DNA of 64,000 bases from JAUVKT01 sp942491535. Lineage in GTDB: Bacteria; Bacteroidota; Bacteroidia; Bacteroidales; VadinHA17. The position numbers and the translations under genes were made by a program. Positions 34,140-43,706 of the stretch are shown in pieces (positions within the stretch are counted from its first letter, which is position 1; every line of letters starts with the position of its first letter). The DNA lies in contig CALOBV010000005.1 of the NCBI GenBank assembly GCA_942491535.1, forward strand, positions 1-64,000, written 5' to 3'. The notes below the pieces were generated by a model. The model worked only from the letters and a program-made list of their open reading frames with translations. It was not told the origin of the DNA and ran no database searches.

Positions 34140-35006
34140 TCAGACTAATATCGCCAATGCCTTTTCTTTGACCTGAAGATCGACTTGATTTTCAAACATT
34201 ACAGGCTCGCCATCAATATGCCCCATTATTTTGTCTTCACAACCCAGGCTTATTGTCTTAGCACTTATTATTTCTACGTATTTTGATCTGTTAATATTTC
34301 TTAAGAATAATCTTGCTGCCAGAAGCGGAGCCGCCCATGCCGGGAACTCTTTAATAAAGCATACATCAACCAGTCCGTCGTCAGGTTTTGCCCCCGGACT
34401 GATATAAGCATTGTTACCATACTGGCCTGTATTGGCAAAACTAATAAGGAAGGCCTTAATATTTTCCTTTAAACCATCGACAATATAATAATAGTCATGG
34501 GCCTGGTAATTGAAGAATTTTCTGATAACACTGCCAGTATATCCTTTCAGTCCTCTTTTCTTCTTTCCTTCAAAATCATGAGCAATCTCTGCATCAAATC
34601 CTATGCCTGCCATATTAATAAAATGCTTCCCTCCTATCAGGCCCGAGTCTATCACCCTGGTATTCAAATTATTAATTATTTTTATTGCCTTCGATACTTC
34701 TGAGGGTATTCCAAGATCACGGGCAAGTCCGTTACCCGATCCAAGTGGAATTAATCCGAGAATGTTATTAGTGCCAACAAGGGCTCCCGAAACCTGGTTA
34801 ACCGTGCCATCTCCACCTGCTGAAATAATTATTCTGTAATCTTTTCGATATGTCTCTGCAAGTTCAAGGGCATGACCATGGTATTCAGAATACATAATTA
34901 TATATTCGAACCTGGAAAGATCAAGATTCTGTAATATCAGCCTTTCGAGATCAATACCCTTTCTTTTTACTGAAAGAGGATTAGCAATAAACAATATCTT
35001 TTCCAT
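34140..35006 (-). CDS. Diacylglycerol/lipid kinase (YegS/DgkB family)
   Basis: 288 residues with the DAGK catalytic fold: ILFIANPLS, the nucleotide motif GGDGTVNQVSGALVGTN, PLGSGNGLARDLGIP and GIGFDAEIAHDFEGKKKRG, then the C-terminal beta-sandwich with KPDDGLVDVCFIKEF. It phosphorylates diacylglycerol or a related lipid. The gene is 12 bp downstream of an LTA-synthase-type gene, whose reaction releases diacylglycerol, so returning that lipid to phosphatidic acid is the likely job. Confidence 0.88.
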   Translation of the reverse strand: MEKILFIANPLSVKRKGIDLERLILQNLDLSRFEYIIMYSEYHGHALELAETYRKDYRIIISAGGDGTVNQVSGALVGTNNILGLIPLGSGNGLARDLGIPSEVSKAIKIINNLNTRVIDSGLIGGKHFINMAGIGFDAEIAHDFEGKKKRGLKGYTGSVIRKFFNYQAHDYYYIVDGLKENIKAFLISFANTGQYGNNAYISPGAKPDDGLVDVCFIKEFPAWAAPLLAARLFLRNINRSKYVEIISAKTISLGCEDKIMGHIDGEPVMFENQVDLQVKEKALAILV

Positions 35007-35018
35007 TTTTTAATTGAT

Positions 35019-36890
35019 TTATCGCTCCGAAAAATCACGAAGGAGATTCTGAAGATATGCCTTACCAAGGTCATATTCGTACTCATTCTTCACTCCTGAC
35101 TCCTCGAGATATGAATTATTATTCAGATCGTAAAACAGATAAAGGCTGTCGCCCACAATACTAAAGCCATTATGGCTGGTATAATATGCATAAGATTTTG
35201 CACCTGTATTGAAAAGATCGTTACCAAACAGGTACTCATCTGTATTTATATCCATCTGATTAAGCAGGGTTGTTGATATATCTGTCTGAGAACCATATGT
35301 ATCAATTATGGTATCCTTCACCTGGAGTGCTCCTCCAAGCCATACCATTGGTATCTGGAATCGCTTCTTATCGTAGTGATTTTTAGTACCGCTCCTTGCC
35401 CCGTGATCGGATACCAGTATTACCAGAGTATTATCCCACCAGGCCTGCTTTTTGGCTTTCTCAATAAATTCACCAAGTGACTTATCGGTATAGTATACAG
35501 AATTGTAGTACTTCTCCTGCCTGCTACTTCCCTCAATAACTGTCTCCATGGGTACCTCAAAGGGTTCATGACTGCTTAGGGTAAAGTAGGTATGAAAGAA
35601 TGGCTGTGTTGCCTTATTTGATTCTTCAAGGAGCCTGTCAAATACCATATGATCAGGCACACCCCATTTTGAGTAATATGCTGATTTGGGAAAGTCTTTA
35701 TGATCAATCACCTGGTCGTAACGTATGTTTAACAGATATCCCTTGATATGTGCAAAATCAATATCCCCGCCATATAAGAACCTCGACTCATAATTATATT
35801 TCTCGAGGCTTTTGCTTATACCGGGCAGGTTCTGAGTCTTATTCTCATAATGGATTACACAGGTTACAGGAAGAGCCGGATAACCGCTTAAAATGGCAGC
35901 CAGTCCCCTGTCTGAGAGGGTGCCACTTGCATATATATTACTGAAGAATATCCCTTCGTGCATATATTTACTGATATTTGGCGAGACACCCTCAGGCCCA
36001 CTTATTTCATTTATAACACTTCCCCCGAAACTCTCAAGTATAATAAGGATTATATTTGGTTCAGGTGTTGAAAGTACTTTTGTGGAATCAGAGTCGGGAT
36101 AATCAAACTGCTGAAGAATATTCTTCTCCTTTTCTATATCAAAAAAATCTACAGAATAGTTTAGTTTACTTCTCTTTGTAATTGCGTAGAGAAAGTTCCA
36201 GACCGGGTTAATCGCAGAATGGTTGACCATAATATCCTTATGAAAGTAAACTGTACCTGTATTTAATGTACCGGTGCTCAATCCTCCCCTCATAAAAAGA
36301 AAGAGAAAAGGGATGCTAAGCAAGAAAACAGGGGCAGACGCCCAGGAACCCTTAAATAGCTTATCAGAACCCTTCAAAACCCACCTTTTATAATAGAGTA
36401 TATAGCCCAGAAAGTACAATGCAGCGATCAGAATAATAAGTAAAACATATGAAATAAGTTCCAGCGAAGCCAGCATTTCCTTTGGCGTACTTATATATTG
36501 AAGAAAAGAATCATCCAGTCTGAATCCCCAGTAATTGTAGAGTTCATGGTCTATAACAAGTAGCAAGGCCACAACAATAAATAAGGTCAGTGTATAGACA
36601 TTGATGATAGTAAGAAATATCTTTTTTCTGAACAGAGAGAGCAAAATAAGCAGAAGGGTTGGTATAACAAGAAGGTAGGAGGATACTGATAAATCGTGCT
36701 TGAAACCATGTACGAATATTCCAAGAAAATCGCTAAAAGACAGGCTCTCAAATTTCTGTATATGGTAGAGGATGAAAGTAAGCTTAAAGAATAGAAATAA
36801 GCTCAACCAGAACACAAAATACCTCAGGAAAAACGATAAACGTGACTTCATTTGACTTGATAAATTTTTAGAAACATCTAACTTAATCAA
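35019..36890 (-). CDS. LTA-synthase-family phosphoglycerol transferase
   Basis: About 610-623 residues: five N-terminal membrane helices (to about 200) and an external sulfatase-fold domain. Metal ligand Glu286 in IILESFGG and nucleophile Thr324 in ASGTLSDRG match LtaS; VSDHGARSGTKNHYDKKRFQIPMVWLG holds the Asp-His pair. In Gram-negatives such enzymes move phosphoglycerol from phosphatidylglycerol onto glycans or lipids, leaving diacylglycerol. The acceptor here is unknown. Start may be 36890 or the in-frame ATG 36851 (MKSRLSFFLRYF), which begins right at the first helix. Divergent from a metallophosphoesterase gene across 95 bp. Confidence 0.88.
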   Translation of the reverse strand: MIKLDVSKNLSSQMKSRLSFFLRYFVFWLSLFLFFKLTFILYHIQKFESLSFSDFLGIFVHGFKHDLSVSSYLLVIPTLLLILLSLFRKKIFLTIINVYTLTLFIVVALLLVIDHELYNYWGFRLDDSFLQYISTPKEMLASLELISYVLLIILIAALYFLGYILYYKRWVLKGSDKLFKGSWASAPVFLLSIPFLFLFMRGGLSTGTLNTGTVYFHKDIMVNHSAINPVWNFLYAITKRSKLNYSVDFFDIEKEKNILQQFDYPDSDSTKVLSTPEPNIILIILESFGGSVINEISGPEGVSPNISKYMHEGIFFSNIYASGTLSDRGLAAILSGYPALPVTCVIHYENKTQNLPGISKSLEKYNYESRFLYGGDIDFAHIKGYLLNIRYDQVIDHKDFPKSAYYSKWGVPDHMVFDRLLEESNKATQPFFHTYFTLSSHEPFEVPMETVIEGSSRQEKYYNSVYYTDKSLGEFIEKAKKQAWWDNTLVILVSDHGARSGTKNHYDKKRFQIPMVWLGGALQVKDTIIDTYGSQTDISTTLLNQMDINTDEYLFGNDLFNTGAKSYAYYTSHNGFSIVGDSLYLFYDLNNNSYLEESGVKNEYEYDLGKAYLQNLLRDFSER

Positions 36891-36985
36891 AATTTAACAA
36901 TCAATTAATATGAACAATTGATATTATAATAATACCATAAAATAGATTTGAAATAAATTATCTTTATAAATAAAAACTCAGCCAT

Positions 36986-37903
36986 ATGAAAACATCTTCA
37001 AGATCAATCATCCGAAGGATTAGTATTATTATGCTAATTGTTTCACCCCTTATAATACTATCTGGTTGTAACGAAAAAGAAAGCAGTGAAAACACTTTCG
37101 GAGTTGCATTTATAACAGATATCCACCTGCAACCTGAGCTTAATGCAGTTGAAGGACTATCGCAGGCCATTGATATGATAAACATGCTCAGGCCCGATTT
37201 TATTCTAACCGGAGGGGATATGATAATGGATGCCCTTTCAACAAGCTACGGCCGAGCTGATTCTCTTTATAAGCTATACCAGGAAACGATAAAGAAGGCT
37301 CAGTGCCCGGTTTATAATACAATGGGTAATCATGAGATATATGGAATCTATGAAAGAAGTGGTGCCGATCCGGATAATCCGGAGTTTGGAGAAAAGATGT
37401 TTGAAGAAAGGTTGGGCAAGTCGTATTATAGCTTTACACATAAGGGATGGAAGTTCTTTATTATCAACTCGATAGAAGATACAGGGAATAATGGGTATGT
37501 CGGTCTTGTTGATCCTGATCAAATTGAATGGCTAAAAAATGAGCTTAAGGAAACAGATAGCTCTACACCCCTGGTAATAAGCACACATATCCCATTTATT
37601 ACTGCATATTCACAGAAGTACATAGGATCGACCAGTGCCAATAGTTCTACTCTGGTAGTAGAAAATTCAAAAGAAATTATTGATCTGTTCGAAAATCACA
37701 ATCTGAAGCTTGTTTTGCAGGGTCACCTCCACACTGTCGAAGATATATATATAGATAATATTCATTTTATTACAGGTGGGGCAATTTCAGCAGGCTGGTG
37801 GAATGGCCCAAACAGGGGATTTGAAGAAGGATTCGTGTTCCTGGAATTTTCCGATAATGATTTCAGCTGGAGATATGTTGACTATGGCTGGGTGGTAAAG
37901 TAG
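36986..37903 (+). CDS. Calcineurin-like metallophosphoesterase lipoprotein
   Basis: 305 residues; lipobox near residue 28 (ILSGC) predicts an envelope lipoprotein. All five metallophosphoesterase motifs are present: DIHL, GGDM, GNHE, STHIP and GHLH, giving a two-metal site. The tail GAISAGWWNGPNRGFEEGFVFLEF is typical of the icc/acid-phosphatase-like group acting on phosphoesters or phospholipid head groups. It is divergent from the LTA-synthase operon, and the shared 95-bp region carries TATCTTTA, a weak -7 match, before this gene. Confidence 0.88.
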   Translation: MKTSSRSIIRRISIIMLIVSPLIILSGCNEKESSENTFGVAFITDIHLQPELNAVEGLSQAIDMINMLRPDFILTGGDMIMDALSTSYGRADSLYKLYQETIKKAQCPVYNTMGNHEIYGIYERSGADPDNPEFGEKMFEERLGKSYYSFTHKGWKFFIINSIEDTGNNGYVGLVDPDQIEWLKNELKETDSSTPLVISTHIPFITAYSQKYIGSTSANSSTLVVENSKEIIDLFENHNLKLVLQGHLHTVEDIYIDNIHFITGGAISAGWWNGPNRGFEEGFVFLEFSDNDFSWRYVDYGWVVK

Positions 37904-37974
37904 TAAAGGATTACTGGTACTGACCTACCAGGGCATAATCTAAGAGCAGAAACAATATATTTATTAATTATATT

Positions 37975-38460
37975 ATGAATGAAATAGTATTCAGGCCAAT
38001 AGGAATTATTCGTACACCATTTGCAGAACCCGTTGGAGTACCAATCCAGTCAATTGCCGGAAAGGGAATAGAAGGAAGTATAGAGATATTCCCCGAGTTT
38101 GCCGAAGGTCTTTGCGATATCGAAGGATTTTCTTATCTGATACTTCTTTTCCACTTTCATAAGTCAAGGAAATCGGATCTGAAAGTAATTCCTTTTATGG
38201 ACAAGGATTACAGGGGAGTGTTTTCAACCAGGTCGCCTAACAGGCCTAATTCCATAGGGCTTTCCATTGTTGAGCTGCTTAAGAGAGAAGACAATATTCT
38301 GTATATTAAAGACCTGGATATTATTGACGGAACCCCTCTTATTGATATAAAACCCTATATCCCCGGAATGGATATTCGAAATGGAGCAAAGATTGGATGG
38401 CTCGAAGATAAAATTGATATAATGCCAGACCTTAAAGACGACGGAAGATTTACCCAATAA
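37975..38460 (+). CDS. trmO: tRNA (N6-threonylcarbamoyladenosine-37) methyltransferase TrmO
   Basis: 161 residues, the TrmO/TsaA (YaeB) beta-barrel domain that methylates t6A37 of tRNA-Thr with S-adenosylmethionine. Signature: PIGIIRTPF at the start, then GFSYLILLFHFHKS, GVFSTRSPNRPNSIGLSIVELL and GTPLIDIKPYIPG. It lacks the extra C-terminal domain of the E. coli protein, as many homologues do. It is followed by a membrane methyltransferase-like gene 17 bp later. Confidence 0.9.
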   Translation: MNEIVFRPIGIIRTPFAEPVGVPIQSIAGKGIEGSIEIFPEFAEGLCDIEGFSYLILLFHFHKSRKSDLKVIPFMDKDYRGVFSTRSPNRPNSIGLSIVELLKREDNILYIKDLDIIDGTPLIDIKPYIPGMDIRNGAKIGWLEDKIDIMPDLKDDGRFTQ

Positions 38461-38477
38461 GAGTTATAGCTTTTTAA

Positions 38478-39026
38478 ATGAATAACTTAATTCTCTTCGG
38501 TATATTAAGCCTTCCTGTAATTATAGTATCATGGCGAAGTTTGTTCAGCCTGTCGAACTATGGACTTTATCGTTTTTTGAGCTGGGAATGCATTGTATGG
38601 CTGCTGATAAACAATTACCCTTACTGGTTTACTGATCCACTGGGCATTACGCAATTAATATCCTGGTTTTTATTAATTATTTCTTTATATATGATCCTTG
38701 CCGGTGTAATCGAAATAAGGAGATCAGGAAAACAGAACAAAAGCCGAAAAGAAGAAAATCTTTTTCATTTTGAAAAAACCACAAAGCTGATTGATTGCGG
38801 GATTTACAGGTATATAAGACATCCTATGTACTCTTCTTTGCTTTTCCTGTCATGGGGTATATATTTTAAGAATCCGGAAATACATCTCCTGGCAGTTGCT
38901 GCTTTATCATCTGTCTTCTTGATTGTTACGGCTATCTTTGACGAAAAAGGATGTATAAAATACTTTGGAATAGAATACAGCAACTATATGAAAAAGACAA
39001 AAAGATTTATTCCATTTTTATTCTAA
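38478..39026 (+). CDS. Isoprenylcysteine carboxyl methyltransferase (ICMT/PEMT)-like membrane protein
   Basis: 182 residues with four to five membrane helices. The conserved core is LIDCGIYRYIRHPMYSSLLFLSWGIY, the SAM-binding RHPxY motif, followed by FDEKGCIKYFGIEYSNYMKKTKRFIP, typical of the ICMT/phospholipid methyltransferase superfamily. The acceptor is unknown; bacterial members methylate lipids or small carboxylates. Tightly spaced after trmO (17 bp) and before the double-VOC lipoprotein (13 bp), so one operon. Confidence 0.82.
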   Translation: MNNLILFGILSLPVIIVSWRSLFSLSNYGLYRFLSWECIVWLLINNYPYWFTDPLGITQLISWFLLIISLYMILAGVIEIRRSGKQNKSRKEENLFHFEKTTKLIDCGIYRYIRHPMYSSLLFLSWGIYFKNPEIHLLAVAALSSVFLIVTAIFDEKGCIKYFGIEYSNYMKKTKRFIPFLF

Positions 39027-39039
39027 TAAATACTCAATT

Positions 39040-40005
39040 ATGATTGCTGAAAGAAAAAGAATCTACCTCGGTATATTACTAAGCGTAATGATTTTTTCAG
39101 GTTGCGTTAATAATAGACAAACAACACTGGTTGATTTCGGTATAAGGGCGAATAGTATATTTCTCTACTATAATGATCTTGAAGGTGCTGCTAACTTTTA
39201 TTCAATTACGCTGGGGATGGAGATTGTTGCTGATTATGAAATGGCACTGATACTCAGAATGACGGCCGACTCATATATTATTCTTGTAGATGCAGCCAGA
39301 GGAATGCACTCAGCCGATGAACCAAAGACAGTTGCGCTGGCGCTACTTACTGATCAGCTGGATGATTGGTACAATTATCTTGTAACACAGGATGTGGAGA
39401 TTAAATATGATTATAAGCCCAAAGAAGGAAGTCCTCATGATGGCTTCGTAATAATTGATCCTGAAGGTTATCTTCTTGAATTCGAAAGATTTAATCCACA
39501 CTCTGAGAACAAGAACTTCATTCCCTTACTTGAAAGAAATATTGAAGTTGGAATTGAATCATCTCTTGCCGATTCTATGCCGCCTGGCCTAAAGATACAT
39601 TCATCAATCACATGGCTATACTACGATGATATTCTGGCCATGCAGGATTTCTATATGGGTGAGTTTGGCTTCCCTATGGTTGCCGACCAGGGTTGGACTA
39701 AAATTCACAAGGTATCAGAAACCGGGTTTATAGGGCTTGTTGATGGAAGCAGGGGCATGCATAAACCAACTGTAGAGAAAGCCGTAAATGTGGGTTTTAT
39801 AATTGACGACCTGCAGGGATGGATGGGTTATGTGAAAGAAAAGAGTTTACTGGAACTCAGGGATCAGGAACTGGCTACAGGACCCGAAGGTAAGTACAAA
39901 GCATTTGTGGGCTACGATCCGGGCAGGTACTACCTGGAATTTGACAAATTCTATCCTCATCCGGATAATGATCTGTTAATGAAATACCTGGGAATGGATA
40001 AATAA
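39040..40005 (+). CDS. Lipoprotein with two tandem VOC domains
   Basis: 321 residues. A signal with lipobox (IFSGC) exports it, unusual for VOC proteins, which are mostly cytosolic. Two homologous modules follow: domain 1 from about 35 (SIFLYYNDLEGAANFYSITLGMEIVADYE ... YLLEFERFNPH) and domain 2 from about 185 (SITWLYYDDILAMQDFYMGEFGFPMVADQ ... YYLEFDKFYPHPDN). Each repeats the phrases LVDxxRGMH and LEFxxFxPH. The N-terminal ligand His of classic glyoxalase I is replaced, while the closing Glu is kept, so catalysis is uncertain and ligand binding is as likely. Internal duplication is visible directly. Confidence 0.8.
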   Translation: MIAERKRIYLGILLSVMIFSGCVNNRQTTLVDFGIRANSIFLYYNDLEGAANFYSITLGMEIVADYEMALILRMTADSYIILVDAARGMHSADEPKTVALALLTDQLDDWYNYLVTQDVEIKYDYKPKEGSPHDGFVIIDPEGYLLEFERFNPHSENKNFIPLLERNIEVGIESSLADSMPPGLKIHSSITWLYYDDILAMQDFYMGEFGFPMVADQGWTKIHKVSETGFIGLVDGSRGMHKPTVEKAVNVGFIIDDLQGWMGYVKEKSLLELRDQELATGPEGKYKAFVGYDPGRYYLEFDKFYPHPDNDLLMKYLGMDK

Positions 40006-40062
40006 AGTTTCAAATAATATATTTTTTGTAACTTGTATAATCCGACAATCAAAGCACATATT

Positions 40063-41394
40063 ATGAAGCTTCGTTTTTGTTTAGTATTGGGACTGGTAGC
40101 TATCCTATTTTTGCACCCCTGTAATTTGTTAGCTCAGGAAACAAAACAAAGCCAGCAGCAAGACTATTTTGGTTTCGACAGCATAGAATGGAAAAGGATA
40201 TCCGGAAGGTATGAAAGGGCTCAGGTCAGAGCTGATATCATTTTGAGAAATGGTGAGACCATAAGTGGTCAGATAGTAAGTATCGACAGCAGCAAAATAA
40301 TATTATATCCTGGCTATGATATAATAATATACCCTGAGCTTGAAGATGACTACATTGATATATTCTTTAATGATATCAGCAGGGTCAAGCTAAGGAGGAA
40401 TACTAAAAATTATGAGGCTATGATCATCCTGGGATTAGCAGGAGGCACAGCAGGTCTGATGGGCGGGGCTATAGCGATGTGGACCGAAGGTACTATCTGG
40501 AATATTTCTCCCTTTATCCTTGGTGGAGCAGGTACAGGTGTATTAGCTGGAAGGACGATTCAACAAAGTCCCCGGAGGTACAATTTCGAAAAAAATGAAC
40601 AGGATGAATCACAGGTTTACAGTGACTTAAAAAAATGGGCCATTTTTGAAAATAATATTACATACTATTCAGATTTCAGAAATCTGGTTAAAAACTCTGA
40701 ATTAACTGCCAGAATATTCCCGGAAAAGAGAATTAAATTTACAGCATCTATTAACCCCGGAGGTAAGGGAATAAATTTCACGCAAACAATCGAGGAAAAT
40801 ATTGGGGATAACTACACTGTGGATTACTTTACTACCAGAGGATTTAATCCAACTATTTCATTTAGTGCGGCCTTTAAGCTCAGGGAGAATATTTATCTGG
40901 GTGCAGGTTGGTTCAACAGTCGGATTAACGGATCCTACAATTACCAGTTTTTAGATACTATCTTTTATTCTATTGATCCATATCGATTAAGAGGATATAA
41001 GATATTTGCCGAGTACACACCTGTTTCAGTCGACCGATACCTGGGCAAAAGGATGGAAATAATTACCGGAGCAGGTATAGTATTTGCCAGGTCGAACCAG
41101 GATATAAGTTGGTACTCTATTAATAACGAGGGGGCACAAACCGATTATGGCAGAATGGATATTTATGAAACAAAGATATCCGGGATATTTGCCAAAGTAC
41201 ATGCAAATTACTATTTCTCGTCAACAACATCGATGTTTGCAGGTATGGAGGGAAACCTTTTTAAGAGTCTAGAGATACCAGCTGCTAACATGCTTGACCT
41301 CGAATATGGGCCCCCTGTTGATATCTCAATACCGGAATATAAAATTAACTACTCATCCCTAAGTCTCAGATTAGGAATAAACTTCTATTTCTAG
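40063..41394 (+). CDS. Outer-membrane protein of unknown function
   Basis: 443 residues from MKLRFCLVLG with a signal peptide ending at NLLAQ. Residues 45-120 form a small beta domain (ADIILRNGETISGQIVSIDSSKIILYPGYD ... FFNDISRVKLRR), resembling the 'SH3-like' strand repeats that report on membrane cargo. Two glycine-rich hydrophobic stretches follow (AMIILGLAGGTAGLMGGAIAMW and ILGGAGTGVLAG), then a long beta-barrel-type C-terminus ending SLRLGINFYF. No family recognised. ATG 40063 is chosen over an in-frame TTG 30 bp upstream. Confidence 0.65.
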   Translation: MKLRFCLVLGLVAILFLHPCNLLAQETKQSQQQDYFGFDSIEWKRISGRYERAQVRADIILRNGETISGQIVSIDSSKIILYPGYDIIIYPELEDDYIDIFFNDISRVKLRRNTKNYEAMIILGLAGGTAGLMGGAIAMWTEGTIWNISPFILGGAGTGVLAGRTIQQSPRRYNFEKNEQDESQVYSDLKKWAIFENNITYYSDFRNLVKNSELTARIFPEKRIKFTASINPGGKGINFTQTIEENIGDNYTVDYFTTRGFNPTISFSAAFKLRENIYLGAGWFNSRINGSYNYQFLDTIFYSIDPYRLRGYKIFAEYTPVSVDRYLGKRMEIITGAGIVFARSNQDISWYSINNEGAQTDYGRMDIYETKISGIFAKVHANYYFSSTTSMFAGMEGNLFKSLEIPAANMLDLEYGPPVDISIPEYKINYSSLSLRLGINFYF

Positions 41395-41501
41395 AAATTT
41401 TCCTGCTGAATGTATGTTCAACATCATCATGCAATTATGCTTAATTGCAAAAAAAATCAATAAATTGACTTCGCTTAATAAAAATTCTAAAACTTAACCA
41501 A

Positions 41502-43706
41502 ATGAAGAGATTTGCCCTGTCTTTAGTGCTGGTACTGTTAATATCGATATCAGCATTCTCACAAAAAACAGCCTTTACTCCACAGGATGTGCTAAATGTG
41601 AAATCATTTAGCATGATGGACATGAATGATGATGGATCGATTATTATCGGAACCATAAGAAGCAGAAGAGACAGAATGAATATTGATCATTCACGATATG
41701 GAGATCCGAATTATGTAACTCCGTCAAAGAGTAAACTTATTCTAATTGATACTGGCTCGGGAGAAGAAACAATCATTCTACAGGAAGGTTCTATTATTGG
41801 TAGTGTGAAGTTATCCCCGGATGGAAGCGAACTGGCCTATATTGTATATGAGATACCTGATTACAAACTTTATATCTATAATATCCAAAAAGCTAAGAGT
41901 AGTCTGGTAAAGATAAAAAGTGATCTGAAGCTCTCATCAAACAGCGGTCTGGACTGGACCATCGACGGTTCTGGAATAATTGTCTCATTCCGGGAGAAAG
42001 GGTGGTCGGAAAAAGGAGATTCGCTGTTTAAGGAAGCTACGACAGGGCCGATTACTGTTTACGACTCGAAAAGACCCTTCCTGAAGTGGGAGGAAATCAG
42101 TAATTATTCTTCGTTATCTGTGGTTGCAGTGGTAGATATTAAGTCGGGCTCATTAAAAAAATTATTACCCGAGGGAAGATACTCTGGTTTTATATTACCT
42201 GAAGGAGGAAAATAAACTGATATATAAGTAATATTATTCCTAAAAAGACTGTCTATGACCGCAAAGGAGGAACCGAATATGGACTTTATTCATTAGTCCT
42301 TGATAAGCCTGCTAAGGTTGATACTATCATAAAAAACAGTGAGAAGAGAATCAGTATAAACTGGAATGAAGCCAAGAATAGTTTTGCCTATGTTGATTCC
42401 AGTCATATATACCTCAGAAAGTTCTTTCAGAAGAAAAAGCTATTAAGATCTCTTCTGATACAATGGAGATAGTAAAAGCAGATACAGCAAAAGCAAAATT
42501 TTCATTTGTTCGTTGGAGTCCTGACGACAAAGCCATACTGGCATCTTCAAAAAAAGGATACTGGAAAGATAGATATTGACACAAAGGTAATGAGACTGGT
42601 ATATGAATTTCCGGAAGATCGGGAAAAAGCACCTGATCTGAGAATCATTCACTGGACCAAGGACGGGAACTAATTGGTATATGAGCTATTCGGCAAAAGA
42701 TAAATGGGAAAGAGGGGTAGTAAAATATAATCTTGAAAATAAAGAATTTACTGATCTTATTAAGGACTCTAATATGTATGGAAGGTGGCAGGTCTCTAAA
42801 GATGGTAATAAATTCTTTTATAATTTTTCAGATGGCAATGAGCCAGATGAACTATATTATACAGACCCGGAGTTCAAGTCTCAGAAACAACTCACAAAGC
42901 TGAATCCATGGATTAAAAACAAAAAGATTACCCGCAGTGAACTAATTAAATACAGGGATTCTGATGGAAAGGAACTATACGGCGTGCTTTACTACCCTGT
43001 TGATTATAAAGAGGGTCAGAAGTATCCACTGGTATGTGAAATATATGAGACATTCTTTAATAATGGCTACTCCTACTCTATGAACCTGGTTGCCAATGCA
43101 GGATATTTCGGATTTAAGCCCTCTGTTAACCTAATAGAAGGTTATCCAGGTGAAGCATGGATAAAGGGTATTACATCAGGCATAAACAAGCTGATTGAAA
43201 TGGGTCTTGTAGATGAAGATAAGCTTGGGGTGCATGGTACCAGTTATGGGGGCTACGCTACTTCCCTGCTGATTTCACAGACCAACAGGTTTGCGGCTGC
43301 AATAAATATTTCAGGAAAGGTAGACATTATCAGTTTCCTGGGTGATAGTCCAAGGATTGGTACAAGAAACTATGCTGCTGCAGAGGTCGGACAGGACAGG
43401 ATAGGTGAAACCCTATGGGATGCCCCGATGAAATACTGGGCAACATCAGCAGTGATGTTTGCCGACAGGATAACTACTCCACACCTGCTGCTTACCGGAG
43501 ATGGGGACTGGAATGTACCAGCAATGAATACCAGGGAGTTATATTATGCAATGAGGAGACTTGGCAAAGAAGTTGTTTGGGTTAACTACACTAATGGAGG
43601 TCATGGTGCAGGAAATGCAAGTAACGAAGCTGATTTTTACGACCACTGGAAGAGGATAATCGAATGGTATGAAACTCACTTTGAAAAGAAGGATAAAGAT
43701 GACTAA
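41502..43706 (+). pseudogene. S9-family prolyl oligopeptidase, multiply frameshifted
   Basis: A secreted S9 peptidase of about 735 residues broken at four places. Signal peptide and first propeller blades are intact to 42215 (ends ILPEGGK, stop). Frame changes or stops follow near 42215-42240, 42415-42430, 42565-42590 and 42660-42680, with recognisable propeller text between them (TVYDRKGGTEYGLYSLVLDK, FSFVRWSPDDKAILASSKKG, LVYEFPEDREKAPDLRIIHW). The catalytic part from 42681 is open: Ser in GTSYGGYATSLL, Asp in GDGDWNVP, His in NGGHGAG. Four separate lesions within 470 bp make simple sequencing error unlikely. It heads an operon whose later genes are intact. Confidence 0.88.
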
